This document shows, piece by piece, positions 9,326 through 16,638 of a stretch of 39,624 nt of DNA. The DNA is from a virus. The notes beneath the pieces were generated by a model that was not told where the DNA came from, searched no databases, and saw only the letters and a program-made list of their open reading frames with translations. The stretch covers positions 1-39,624 of the IMG/VR virus record IMGVR_UViG_3300042301_001828. One strand, given 5' to 3'. How positions within the stretch are numbered: the stretch's first letter is position 1; each line of letters starts with the position of its first letter. The position numbers and the translations under genes were made by a program.

Positions 9326-9604
9326 TTACTTACTCTGTGTCTTTTTTGTAGCAGCTTTCTTTACTGCTTTAACAACTTCTGTAGCAACTTCTTCTGAAGT
9401 TGAATTACCAGAAATTTTTCCAAATGCAATATCGTTCTTATTAAAGAATCGGATAGCAACTGGAGCAAATGCAGCAACTAATGCATAGACGTATGTGTAT
9501 ACATCTGTATTACCTGCCATGTACAGTGCAAGTGCTGCACCTAAAAATGAGCGACCATAGGATTGCACCATTTCTTTTTGTGATTTTGTTAACTTGAGTA
9601 CCAT
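9326..9604 (-). CDS. Holin-like small membrane protein
   Basis: This is a 92-residue protein with a short charged N-terminus, a hydrophobic stretch at about 18-32 (FLGAALALYMAG) and a second at about 36-52 (YTYVYALVAAFAPVAI). A Lys-rich tail follows (KAVKKAATKKTQSK). Two helices with a basic tail fit small phage holins of the r1t-like class, which open the cell membrane at lysis. No endolysin was found next to it, so holin is a likely but unproven call. GGAGAAATAAA precedes the ATG, and a perfect consensus sigma-70 promoter lies just upstream (9637-9665). Confidence 0.6.
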   Translation of the reverse strand: MVLKLTKSQKEMVQSYGRSFLGAALALYMAGNTDVYTYVYALVAAFAPVAIRFFNKNDIAFGKISGNSTSEEVATEVVKAVKKAATKKTQSK

Positions 9605-9636
9605 TTTATTTCTCCTGTCTATAGTACTTAGTAAAA

Positions 9637-9665
9637 TTATATCTTAAAAAAAATAAATTGTCAAT
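9637..9665 (-). promoter_or_regulatory. Perfect sigma-70 consensus promoter
   Basis: On the minus strand TTGACA (9660-9665) and TATAAT (9637-9642) are separated by exactly 17 bp containing eight consecutive T. This is the textbook consensus with optimal spacing. It lies 32 nt upstream of the holin-like start and points into the genes for the holin-like protein and the glycosyltransferase. Confidence 0.8.
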
Positions 9666-9672
9666 ATTTAAA

Positions 9673-9903
9673 TTAAAAAAATTGTCTTCCGATAATGGCA
9701 TTTACTTCTAGCTCAGTCAATCCTAAAGCCATCAGCTTACTCTTTGCACTTATCAAAGCATCGTCATAATCTTTACCTGAAACTCCTTCTGGAACAAAGT
9801 ACCATCCAAGAAAGTTATTATCTTTAAAAACTTCCCAAACATCATAACCATTGCTGGAAAGAGCATCTGGTTCAAAAGCTATTTTTGTAAACGTTTTACT
9901 CAT
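9673..9903 (-). CDS. Hypothetical protein
   Basis: This is a 76-residue protein I do not recognise. It begins MSKTFTKIAFEPDALSSNG and ends LTELEVNAIIGRQFF, with no membrane segment or Cys cluster. GGAGAAAAA precedes its ATG. It follows the tail collar gene by 9 nt and probably belongs to the same transcript. It may be a chaperone or assembly factor for the fibre genes upstream, but nothing in the sequence shows this. Confidence 0.6.
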   Translation of the reverse strand: MSKTFTKIAFEPDALSSNGYDVWEVFKDNNFLGWYFVPEGVSGKDYDDALISAKSKLMALGLTELEVNAIIGRQFF

Positions 9904-9912
9904 TTTTTTCTC

Positions 9913-10929
9913 CTAGTGTTTAATAATATAGTTTAAAGCCATATAGGGCTGTAGATTTGATAGGGAATCTGAAACTGGAGTTGTGTGTGCATGACTTCCA
10001 CCTTCACCACCAGTAGTGCCAAATGCTCCAATATCAACGGTATGTGAATGATTTACATCAGCATTTCCAGTATTGGGAGCAGCTGCATTAGTTCCTTCTT
10101 CGCCAATATTAAGAGTGTGAGTGTGTCCTGAGTTAGCATGAGAATATCCAGAACCCAAGGTTACAGAGTTATTAGAACTTGAAGAACTTGTAGTTGTACT
10201 TGGAGGATTGTAGTTGTGAGAATGGTTATTTGTACCGTGATAATGTGCAGCCCCATTTTCACTTGTTCCAGTATTAGGAGGATCAATTGAGTGGTTGTGA
10301 GCAATGCTTGTATTTCCACTATTTGAAGCTGCGTGTTGATGAGTCATTGCACCACCAGTTTCGCCACGAGCATCAAATTGTGCCTGAGCACCATCAATTC
10401 CAACTACAACTTTTCCTTTTAAATTAGGAACATTAAAGTTTAATCCAGATCCACCAAATTGATGTCCAATAGTATTAAAAAGATTTGGGTGCGTTGTTGT
10501 AGGATAAGAAGTTCCGTCACATAAAAGCCATCCTGTTGGAGCAGAAGATCCTGCATGTATTATAATAGATCCAATTGGAGAAAGTCCATCTCCAGATGCT
10601 GGTAAATTTATTATTGGACTTTCTAAAGTTTTATTACTAAGAGTTTGCGTATTTGTTGTACCAACAACAGCACCTGTAGCACCATGTGCAGCAGTAGCTC
10701 CAACATGCCCAGAAATGGAAGATTGATTTGAGGCTATGCTGGTTTGAAAACTTAGCAAATTTGCATAAATGCTATTTACAGTGTCATAAGTGCTTCCATC
10801 TGATAAATTTCCGTAATAAAATAATTCTAAAGCATCTTGAATATTTGCATTTTCAGTTAGCAATGGAACAAAGGTATCAAAAGCTGGAGTACCTAAAACA
10901 CCTTTTGTTTCACTAATTTTTATTGGCAT
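9913..10929 (-). CDS. His-rich tail collar fibre protein
   Basis: This is a 338-residue tail fibre tip with a phage tail collar domain. Residues from about 120 on read GSIIIHAGSSAPTGWLLCDG, then FNVPNLKGKVVVGID, the signature of the collar family (PF07484). A long His-rich part follows with HQH, HNHS, HYH, HSHNY, HTHT and SHAHTTP spaced through Gly/Ser/Asn-rich sequence. The end is LQPYMALNYIIKH, also typical. In T4-like fibres such paired histidines bind iron ions along the fibre axis, and the same is likely here. ATG 10929 follows the upstream stop by one base and has AGG 8 nt before it, so the GTG at 10938 was not used. Confidence 0.85.
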   Translation of the reverse strand: MPIKISETKGVLGTPAFDTFVPLLTENANIQDALELFYYGNLSDGSTYDTVNSIYANLLSFQTSIASNQSSISGHVGATAAHGATGAVVGTTNTQTLSNKTLESPIINLPASGDGLSPIGSIIIHAGSSAPTGWLLCDGTSYPTTTHPNLFNTIGHQFGGSGLNFNVPNLKGKVVVGIDGAQAQFDARGETGGAMTHQHAASNSGNTSIAHNHSIDPPNTGTSENGAAHYHGTNNHSHNYNPPSTTTSSSSSNNSVTLGSGYSHANSGHTHTLNIGEEGTNAAAPNTGNADVNHSHTVDIGAFGTTGGEGGSHAHTTPVSDSLSNLQPYMALNYIIKH

Positions 10930-10930
10930 T

Positions 10931-11512
10931 TTATGCACCTACTCCAGCAGTAATATATAAATTTACAGGAACTGATGCTGAAATTAAAGATACAGATCCT
11001 GAAGAAAATTGTGCACCTTTTAATTCTGCAATAAAAGTTTTACTACCAGATATTATTTGAATATTTTTATTTGAAACAGATACAAATGCTGGGTTATTTA
11101 ATTCTGCTGTTGCTTGAATAAGAATTGTGTCTGGATCTAAATTTTCTGGTGCACTAGAATAAAAATTTGCTAAAGGTATTTGAATAGATCCCGTACCAGA
11201 TATAAAATCAACTGGTTTTTGAATGCTATGAGATATTGGTTGAAATTTTAACATTGGAATCCAAATGCTTCCACCAACTGCTGCAGTTAGTTTATAAACA
11301 ACTCCATAATTTCCACCTAGCAGAGTGTTTATATATAAATCATTTACTTTTGCATCTGTAAGGATAGAAGTATTTTCAGAAGGAGTTCCAACGCCATAAT
11401 AAAATTGAGATCCTCTTTCTCCCTGTGGACCAATGTCAACACTCACAGATACTGAGGCAGGTGGTCCAATTACAACCAGTTCATCATTAGATATAATTGT
11501 ATCTATTGCCAT
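10931..11512 (-). CDS. Fibre-associated protein with short collagen-like motif
   Basis: This is a 193-residue virion protein that begins MAIDTIISNDELVVIGPPAS and carries GPQGERG, a very short collagen-like stretch, at about residue 28. A segment with GTPSENTSILTDAKVNDLYIN follows. The same plan (acidic lead, GPQG, G.SAPDN...GD.F.N) is found in the 148-residue protein at 26316-26762, so the two are paralogues. The rest is beta-rich and Ser/Ile-rich. It shares one base with the gene upstream. It is probably an adaptor or tip part of a tail fibre, from its place between a baseplate-like protein and the collar fibre. Confidence 0.6.
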   Translation of the reverse strand: MAIDTIISNDELVVIGPPASVSVSVDIGPQGERGSQFYYGVGTPSENTSILTDAKVNDLYINTLLGGNYGVVYKLTAAVGGSIWIPMLKFQPISHSIQKPVDFISGTGSIQIPLANFYSSAPENLDPDTILIQATAELNNPAFVSVSNKNIQIISGSKTFIAELKGAQFSSGSVSLISASVPVNLYITAGVGA

Positions 11513-11892
11513 CAGTAAGTTACCGCCACATCTTGTGTAACACTTATCGTTCCAGTTAAAAGTGTAAATACTTTTCCATAAGATGTTGACAATGCATTTG
11601 TATTTTCAATTTGAATATCATATAGGTATGTTGAGTCCGTTAGCTGCCTTCCACCATCTGGAAGAATCATACAAGAAACGTGGTCGCCATCTACAACAGT
11701 TGCAGATGCACTGGTTATATCAAGAGAATCTATAACAGATGCAGATGCTCCTCTAGATTGAGCAACTACAAACAATGGGGTATAGTCAGTAAGATCAGTA
11801 AAGACTCCACCAGTTGAATTTTTGGGGTATACAAAAAACTCAAAAGTGTCACCAGCATAGTAGTTAAAGTTATAAGTTCCTGGAAATGCCAT
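11512..11892 (-). CDS. Tail or baseplate structural protein, paralogue of 26762-27115
   Basis: This 126-residue beta-rich protein begins MAFPGTYNFNYYAGDTFEFF. It resembles the N-terminal domain of BppU-like (DUF2479-like) baseplate proteins: an early GDTF segment, a mid SGYS/LTDYT-like strand and a late Y.Y.IQI strand. The 117-residue protein at 26762-27115 has the same layout (QGSTFRRTL, VNLSGYS, HVYDLEIV). Each is followed by a GPQG-containing partner, so the pair was duplicated as a unit. An extended -10 (TGGTATAAT, 11911-11919) and GGTGAT precede its ATG, so it probably opens a transcription unit. Confidence 0.6.
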   Translation of the reverse strand: MAFPGTYNFNYYAGDTFEFFVYPKNSTGGVFTDLTDYTPLFVVAQSRGASASVIDSLDITSASATVVDGDHVSCMILPDGGRQLTDSTYLYDIQIENTNALSTSYGKVFTLLTGTISVTQDVAVTY

Positions 11893-11910
11893 AGTTAATC
11901 ACCTTCAATT

Positions 11911-11919
11911 ATTATACCA
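11911..11919 (-). promoter_or_regulatory. Extended -10 promoter TGGTATAAT
   Basis: A perfect extended -10 on the minus strand lies 18 nt upstream of ATG 11892, in one of the few gaps of the structural block. The same 9-mer recurs at 27142-27150 in front of the paralogous gene. Confidence 0.5.
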
Positions 11920-11955
11920 TGTTTAGCAGTAATTTCATTATAGCTAATATGGTAA

Positions 11956-12663
11956 TTATTCAAATTCTGACAAAATTGTAGTTCTTTGATGGTTAATAAT
12001 GTCAAACTTTTTATCCCCTAGAAATCCACGAGAATAAGTTCCTTTAACATTATCCTTATTTCCAGAAGATTGCATATGTCTTAAATCGTTGTATTCTTTG
12101 TAGTCTTTAAGCAATTCTTCATTATCTTTTATATTTGATACAACAGTGTCAAAAGATTCAATAAATCCTCTTTCTACTGGAAAGAATGTAAAAAGCGGTT
12201 GATCTTTTTTAATTGATAATTTTCCAGGAGCTGTGAACTTAAAGTTAAAAGTAAATGTAAATGGAAGCCAATCAGTTTCAACAACAGCATCAAATGGCTG
12301 TAAATTTTTTGATATCTGATTTGGAACGCCACGGACATATGTTGAAAATCCAGGTGGGGTCTTTATAATAAAATCTGGAACTATTGAAAGTATCCCATGA
12401 CCAAATTCTGACGATACAAGCTTCCTATCATAGTTTGGAGCAAGATCTACACGAATATCATCTTTACCATTATTTCCATTCCATTCTGCTGAAAAATCAA
12501 TTGGAGACAAAACCATCCATCCATAGGTATTTGCAACATTTAATGGAATGCATCTATAGGCATTGTCATCAGTTTTATCCATCCAAACTCTATTTTTTTT
12601 AAGAGGAACTACCTTAAACATTAGATCATCATAAAGTTTTATAATTTCTATTGACTTACTCAT
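11956..12663 (-). CDS. DUF6065-like conserved phage protein
   Basis: This is a protein of about 235 residues with the pattern of the DUF6065 group: ANTYGWMVLSPIDFSAEWNG, then SSEFGHGILSIVPDFII, then TPPGFSTYVRGVPN, then VVETDWLPFTFTFNFKFT and a P.FTFFPV strand. The biochemical role of the family is unknown to me. It is found in phages and in small-molecule or glycan-related clusters. The fold pattern (TPPG, ETDW, QPLFTFFP) echoes that of the two proteins at 14677-15363 and 15652-16362, so it may be a third, diverged member. ATG 12663 was chosen because AAAGGA lies 6 nt before it; it overlaps the methyltransferase stop. Confidence 0.6.
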   Translation of the reverse strand: MSKSIEIIKLYDDLMFKVVPLKKNRVWMDKTDDNAYRCIPLNVANTYGWMVLSPIDFSAEWNGNNGKDDIRVDLAPNYDRKLVSSEFGHGILSIVPDFIIKTPPGFSTYVRGVPNQISKNLQPFDAVVETDWLPFTFTFNFKFTAPGKLSIKKDQPLFTFFPVERGFIESFDTVVSNIKDNEELLKDYKEYNDLRHMQSSGNKDNVKGTYSRGFLGDKKFDIINHQRTTILSEFE

Positions 12664-13402
12664 TGCCAATCCTTTTTGTTATCTCTAATCTTTTTTCTGC
12701 AAGATCTTTTTGATCTTTTGATATGTCTACTCCAATACTATTTCTTCCAAGAAGATATGCTGTTACTGGAACTAGTGCACTTCCACTAAAAACATCTAAA
12801 ACCATTTCTCCCTTTTTGGAAAACATCTCTATTAATCTTTCTGGCAGTTCTTTTGGAGTAGTGTCATTTATATCCCACTTATGCCTATTTTTTAATTCTA
12901 AATCTACTTCAGAATTTTGATTAGTAATATCCAGTTCCCATATCGGGTTATTATATTTCTTAACTTTAAATGGATTAAAATAAAATCCTTGTTTAATTTT
13001 TGTAAACTGAAACCATAGCCAAAAGTCTTGCTCTATTTCTTCAAGATTTTTAAAAAGATCTTTAGCATCTTTATTTCTATGAATTATGGTTGAAGAATGG
13101 TATAGATTGGTTTTATCTAATACTTCAACCAAATACCTATACGGCATTGCATCTTCTGAAGGACCTATGTTTATCCAAATACTTCCGTCTTTCTTTAAAA
13201 CCCTTTCCATCTCTTTTGTTGCTTTTATCAAAAGTTTTAAAAATTTCTTATGATTATGGTTTATCTGTTTATTTGACAAACCTCCATATCGTGATGAATC
13301 TACCAGTGGATATGGGGGATGAGTTATAATTAAATCAATAGATGAATTTTTAATAAAAGAAATATTTGTTGCATCACCTTCTATAAATTCTATGGTTGGC
13401 AA
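12656..13402 (-). CDS. DNA methyltransferase (N6-A or N4-C, beta-type order)
   Basis: This 248-residue SAM-dependent enzyme of the COG0863 type would methylate adenine N6 or cytosine N4 in DNA. The catalytic motif IV comes first: DLIITHPPYP at about 23-32, with His in the place of the more usual D, N or S. The AdoMet-binding motif lies at the C-terminus: MVLDVFSGSALVPVTAYLLG then SIGVDIS. That order is the beta class. There is no restriction endonuclease next to it, so it is an orphan enzyme, probably protecting phage DNA from host restriction or regulating it. It overlaps the next gene by 8 nt and abuts the DUF6171-like gene. Confidence 0.85.
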   Translation of the reverse strand: MPTIEFIEGDATNISFIKNSSIDLIITHPPYPLVDSSRYGGLSNKQINHNHKKFLKLLIKATKEMERVLKKDGSIWINIGPSEDAMPYRYLVEVLDKTNLYHSSTIIHRNKDAKDLFKNLEEIEQDFWLWFQFTKIKQGFYFNPFKVKKYNNPIWELDITNQNSEVDLELKNRHKWDINDTTPKELPERLIEMFSKKGEMVLDVFSGSALVPVTAYLLGRNSIGVDISKDQKDLAEKRLEITKRIGNE

Positions 13403-13714
13403 CTAAATCTCCTCTTTATAGGCTATTGGATTTTCTTCAAGTTGTACTTTGCCCCATTTTTGCAAAGGACACTCTGCATGTGGTAATTTTGTTTTTAGTT
13501 CCATAATGCATCCGCACTTTTTACATTGCTTTGTTGCTTTAATTAATTCTGGGCATCCAAGACAAATAGACATTCTTTCTTCTTGAATCTTAGAAGAAAC
13601 CTTTTCAATATTTTTATTAAAAATGTCCCAAGGTCTAGCTTTTTTCCCACCACCACCTGTATCACTTTGTGGTGTAGGAAATACTAAGTCTGGAACTTTT
13701 GGTAACTCTTGCAT
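13403..13714 (-). CDS. Zinc-binding DUF6171-like protein
   Basis: This 103-residue protein has a disordered Pro/Gly N-terminus with TGGGGKK. A zinc-ribbon-like C-terminal half follows: ICLGCPELI, then QCKKCGCIMELKTKLP, then AECPLQKW. The spacing C-x2-C ... C-x2-C-x-C ... C fits the small DUF6171 family common in tailed phages. The role is not known. It is packed between the methyltransferase and the glycosyltransferase genes with no gap, so it belongs to the same operon. Confidence 0.65.
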   Translation of the reverse strand: MQELPKVPDLVFPTPQSDTGGGGKKARPWDIFNKNIEKVSSKIQEERMSICLGCPELIKATKQCKKCGCIMELKTKLPHAECPLQKWGKVQLEENPIAYKEEI

Positions 13715-14677
13715 TTAATCCTCCACAATATATTTCTTTGGAGCGTAGTTTTCTGATACAGCTCCTCTTTTAATATTAATTTTAGCATATTTTTCATATT
13801 TTTTCACTTTAACAGAATTTTCAAAATCATTAATAAAATCAATATAGTTTTTAATGCATTTTTGAGTAACTTCACTTTCTTGTTTTTTACTAAGATAGTC
13901 ATTAAAATACATTCTTTTTCCACCAAATTCATTTATTTCATCACTATACAAATGTGTTAATGGAAATCCTTTAACATTTGGAAAAACCATTGCAAAATCA
14001 TTTCCAATTAAATTAATAGATTGTATCATTTCTTCATCATAGAAAATACTATCTTTATAAACTCCAGAATTATTAATAAACTCTTTATCGCCAAAAGCAA
14101 AGTTTCCATTAAATTTTACGCATGGAACAAACTTGTTTACTTTATCAACAAGACACTCTTTGCTTTTCCAAAATGGTATGTAATTTAAAAAGAAAGTGTC
14201 TGGAATCATATAGGGATAAGATATTTCACCCACCACTCCATTCACTCTCTTTCTATCTGGAGAATAAGAATATCTTCCTAAATATGCAGTAAGTACAATT
14301 TTGTCTATTTTTAAACTTTCTTTTGCTTCTTTAAAAAGTGAAATTAAATAGTCGTCCCAACCATTTTCAAAGTTAGTATGAGAATCTATTTGTAAAAAAT
14401 AATCTTGACCTGAATAAAGTGATGCACATCTTGTTCTTCCAGATCCAGTTCCTATTTGAGAGATATTTTTTGTTTTTAATAAATTAAAATCTATAGACAC
14501 GTTGCTGTTGTTTTTAAAAACTTTTTCGATTTCTTCATAAGTTTTTTTATTAGTATCTAATACGGATACTCCAAAAAATACCCTATCTTTATAATTTGCA
14601 GTATCTAAAGCATTCTTAATTGTAATAACAGACTCGGTATCCATCATTGATGGCATTGAAACAAAAATTGTTTCCAC
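13715..14677 (-). CDS. GlcNAc-transferase-like glycosyltransferase
   Basis: This is a 320-residue GT-A enzyme. The start METIFVSMPSM, the RVFFGVSV strand, and the block GTGSGRTRCASLYSGQDYF followed by LQIDSHTNFENGWDDYL match the PF11397 group, relatives of Skp1 GlcNAc-transferase (GT60). D-S-H in LQIDSH takes the place of the metal-binding DxD. It would add N-acetylglucosamine or a similar sugar to a protein or glycan, and the target is not known. Translation starts at a GTG that overlaps the upstream TAG stop (TAGTG), so it is coupled to the upstream gene. There is no signal peptide. Confidence 0.75.
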   Translation of the reverse strand: METIFVSMPSMMDTESVITIKNALDTANYKDRVFFGVSVLDTNKKTYEEIEKVFKNNSNVSIDFNLLKTKNISQIGTGSGRTRCASLYSGQDYFLQIDSHTNFENGWDDYLISLFKEAKESLKIDKIVLTAYLGRYSYSPDRKRVNGVVGEISYPYMIPDTFFLNYIPFWKSKECLVDKVNKFVPCVKFNGNFAFGDKEFINNSGVYKDSIFYDEEMIQSINLIGNDFAMVFPNVKGFPLTHLYSDEINEFGGKRMYFNDYLSKKQESEVTQKCIKNYIDFINDFENSVKVKKYEKYAKINIKRGAVSENYAPKKYIVED

Positions 14678-15363
14678 TAGCTATATACCTTTCTGGTCCA
14701 CCATCTTCTTTTATACCAGTTAAAGGGTGGATTTTCTACCTCATGAGCTTCTGGATGCTCTATAAATTCCCTATCATCAAGTACACTAGAGTTCCAGTTA
14801 TCTCTTTTAAATGGAACTATTTGAATAATTGGAGTACCTGCTGGAATCACTCCAGAAAAGCTTTTTTTCATAAAAAATGGAAAGTTAATTACTAAAGGAT
14901 GCTTGTCTGTATCAACAATTCCAGTTATTGATCTAAATGGCAAGTCTGATCTATTTATTGGATGAGTAAACATACAGCTATATCCTTTTGGAGTTTTTAT
15001 TTGCCAATTGTTTATCCACTTATGTGGTTGTTCGTCAAATTCTTCACCTGGATCAACACCCTGAGTTTGAGATGGTATGTGGTCTGTATTTAATTCAAAG
15101 GGGCTATCGTACCAAAATGTACCAGTATCTCCATTAAAATGAACGTCTACTGGTAGAGTTATCACATATCCTGTAGTAAAAGCATCTAGAACTGGAATAC
15201 ATTTTTTCATAGTTTCTATATTTTCAACTACGCCAGGAAGATTCTTATACCACTCTGGAATAAGTTTACTTGATGGAATTGGTCTTGGTAAATCAAATTC
15301 AGGTTTGCTAGAAATAAATTTTATCTCTTTATTACTTGCCCTGTTCAAAAACTTCATCTTCAT
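14677..15363 (-). CDS. Conserved phage protein, tandem paralogue B (GTPI.Q family)
   Basis: This is a 228-residue protein of a family common in marine and freshwater phages, of unknown function. Signature segments in order are LIPEWYKNLPG, CIPVLDAFTTGYVITLPVDV, WINNWQIKTPKGYSCMFTHP, NRSDLPFRSITGIVDTD, INFPFFMKKSFSGVIPAGTP and IIQIVPFKR. Each has a match in the 236-residue protein at 15652-16362. The first 14 or so residues have no counterpart and overlap the upstream gene by 32 nt. The true start could therefore be later, though no better ATG is present. Confidence 0.65.
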   Translation of the reverse strand: MKMKFLNRASNKEIKFISSKPEFDLPRPIPSSKLIPEWYKNLPGVVENIETMKKCIPVLDAFTTGYVITLPVDVHFNGDTGTFWYDSPFELNTDHIPSQTQGVDPGEEFDEQPHKWINNWQIKTPKGYSCMFTHPINRSDLPFRSITGIVDTDKHPLVINFPFFMKKSFSGVIPAGTPIIQIVPFKRDNWNSSVLDDREFIEHPEAHEVENPPFNWYKRRWWTRKVYS

Positions 15364-15655
15364 ACTTCCATCCTATATCTACTTGAATTTCATTTGGATC
15401 AAACTCAACAAATTCTGGATTACTTAAAAACAGGGCAGCCAATCTGTTTTCTGCTCTAAGTATCTCTTGGACTTCTCCATCAAGAATTACCGCCAAGTGA
15501 TTGATTACTGAATTTGGTGGAGGTGGTGAATTTCTGTTAGATGAAATACTTTTCTTATTTTTAAACCTATCTTCTTTCTTAAAAACTTTTTTAAATAAGT
15601 CAAAGGTACTCATATACACAAGTCCATCATGTTCGTGCTTTTTTTTAAACATCAT
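15332..15655 (-). CDS. Small phage protein, tandem paralogue B
   Basis: This is a 107-residue protein with a Lys-rich N-terminus, a PPPP linker at about 48-51, and a C-terminal half beginning HLAVILDGEVQEIL. The segment FLSNPEFVEF and the end IGWKYEDEVF match the 83-residue protein at 16378-16629 (VAMIIDGIVFQI, YLSNPIFVQI, IGWVYQDGTF). The two are paralogues, and each lies just before a member of the larger GTP[IV].Q family. The function is unknown. ATG 15655 overlaps the upstream stop (ATGA), so translation is coupled. Confidence 0.6.
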   Translation of the reverse strand: MMFKKKHEHDGLVYMSTFDLFKKVFKKEDRFKNKKSISSNRNSPPPPNSVINHLAVILDGEVQEILRAENRLAALFLSNPEFVEFDPNEIQVDIGWKYEDEVFEQGK

Positions 15656-16362
15656 TCAAAAACCTTCTTTACCCAATCTTTTTTCTTATAAGTTGTTTCT
15701 TTTTTTCTTGCAAGAAGTCCTTGCTTATTATAAATATCTTTATAACCTTGAGTTTTTATCATTTTCCACTTTTTTCTTTTTATTGGAATTATTTGAGCAA
15801 CTGGAGTTCCTTTTGGAATTATTCCTTCAAAATCTTCTTTAATAAAAAACGGAAGGTTTCCATTAGCCCAAAAATTATCACTATCTATTAATCCTGACAA
15901 AGTTGTAAATGGAAGATCGTGTCTATTTAATGGATGTGTGATAAGTACGCTATATCCTCTTGGAGCTCTAAACCCCCACCTATTTGACCAAACTAAATGA
16001 TTTGGATAATGACCTGTTGGTCTTGGCATTGTTGATCCAGACTCTTTTGGTCTTTCATTTATATAATCATTCCAAGAATCTGGACCATTCCACTTTATTG
16101 CAAGAGTTCCATCGTCATTTTTTCCAATAAATATATCAAAAGGTGTCACTATTGCATAGCCAGAAATCATACAGTCTAAAAATGGTACACAGGTTTTTAA
16201 TCCTGCCATTTTTTCTTGGGTTCCATCTTCTACTGAAATATTGTCTGATTCGGAAACGTAGTACGTCTCAGCTTTTTTATACCAATCAGGAATAAATTTT
16301 TTAATAGGTTCTGGTGCTCCAATTCCATCATCTAACATGGAAGTAAACTTTATAAGCTTCAT
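15652..16362 (-). CDS. Conserved phage protein, tandem paralogue A (GTPV.Q family)
   Basis: This 236-residue protein is homologous over its whole length to the product of 14677-15363. Shared segments are FIPDWYKKAE, CVPFLDCMISGYAIVTPFDI, WSNRWGFRAPRGYSVLITHP, NRHDLPFTTLSGLIDSD, LPFFIKEDFEGIIPKGTP and VAQIIPIKR. The last third is very basic (GLLARKKETTYKKKDW). The function is unknown. The pattern of strands ending in GTP-x-x-Q-I-x-P recalls small beta-barrel or cupin-like folds, but I cannot assign a fold from sequence alone. Confidence 0.65.
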   Translation of the reverse strand: MKLIKFTSMLDDGIGAPEPIKKFIPDWYKKAETYYVSESDNISVEDGTQEKMAGLKTCVPFLDCMISGYAIVTPFDIFIGKNDDGTLAIKWNGPDSWNDYINERPKESGSTMPRPTGHYPNHLVWSNRWGFRAPRGYSVLITHPLNRHDLPFTTLSGLIDSDNFWANGNLPFFIKEDFEGIIPKGTPVAQIIPIKRKKWKMIKTQGYKDIYNKQGLLARKKETTYKKKDWVKKVFE

Positions 16363-16377
16363 AAAAATTCTCTTTTC

Positions 16378-16629
16378 TTATAATCCTGGTAAACTTGATG
16401 GTGGTGAAAATGTTCCATCTTGATAAACCCATCCAATTTTTGCATGTCCAGGTAATATTTGAACAAAGATAGGGTTTGACAAGTATTGTGCTGCAGTATT
16501 TCCATCCATATTAATTATTTGAAAAACAATGCCATCTATAATCATGGCAACATCAAACTCGTGATTTGGCGTTTGCTCAACTACTGGATAGTTTAAGCTT
16601 GGAATTTCTGGTAAATTTTTATCAATCAT
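16378..16629 (-). CDS. Small phage protein, tandem paralogue A
   Basis: This 83-residue protein is the shorter paralogue of 15332-15655 and lacks its Lys-rich N-terminus. The core is VAMIIDGIVFQI, TAAQYLSNPIFVQI and IGWVYQDGTF. It ends PPSSLPGL. It lies 15 nt before its larger partner. The role is unknown; the repeated pairing suggests that the small and large proteins work together. Confidence 0.6.
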   Translation of the reverse strand: MIDKNLPEIPSLNYPVVEQTPNHEFDVAMIIDGIVFQIINMDGNTAAQYLSNPIFVQILPGHAKIGWVYQDGTFSPPSSLPGL

Positions 16630-16638
16630 AATAGCCTC

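Noticed and set aside
9326-9604. Complete lysis cassette next to the holin-like gene
   Set aside because: No endolysin domain was found in the neighbouring genes, so only the holin-like call was kept, with moderate confidence.
15880-15910. TTGTCAGG on the minus strand in 15652-16362
   Set aside because: It is inside a conserved coding motif (LSGLIDSD) and the -10 does not fit TAnnnT at the 8-bp distance.
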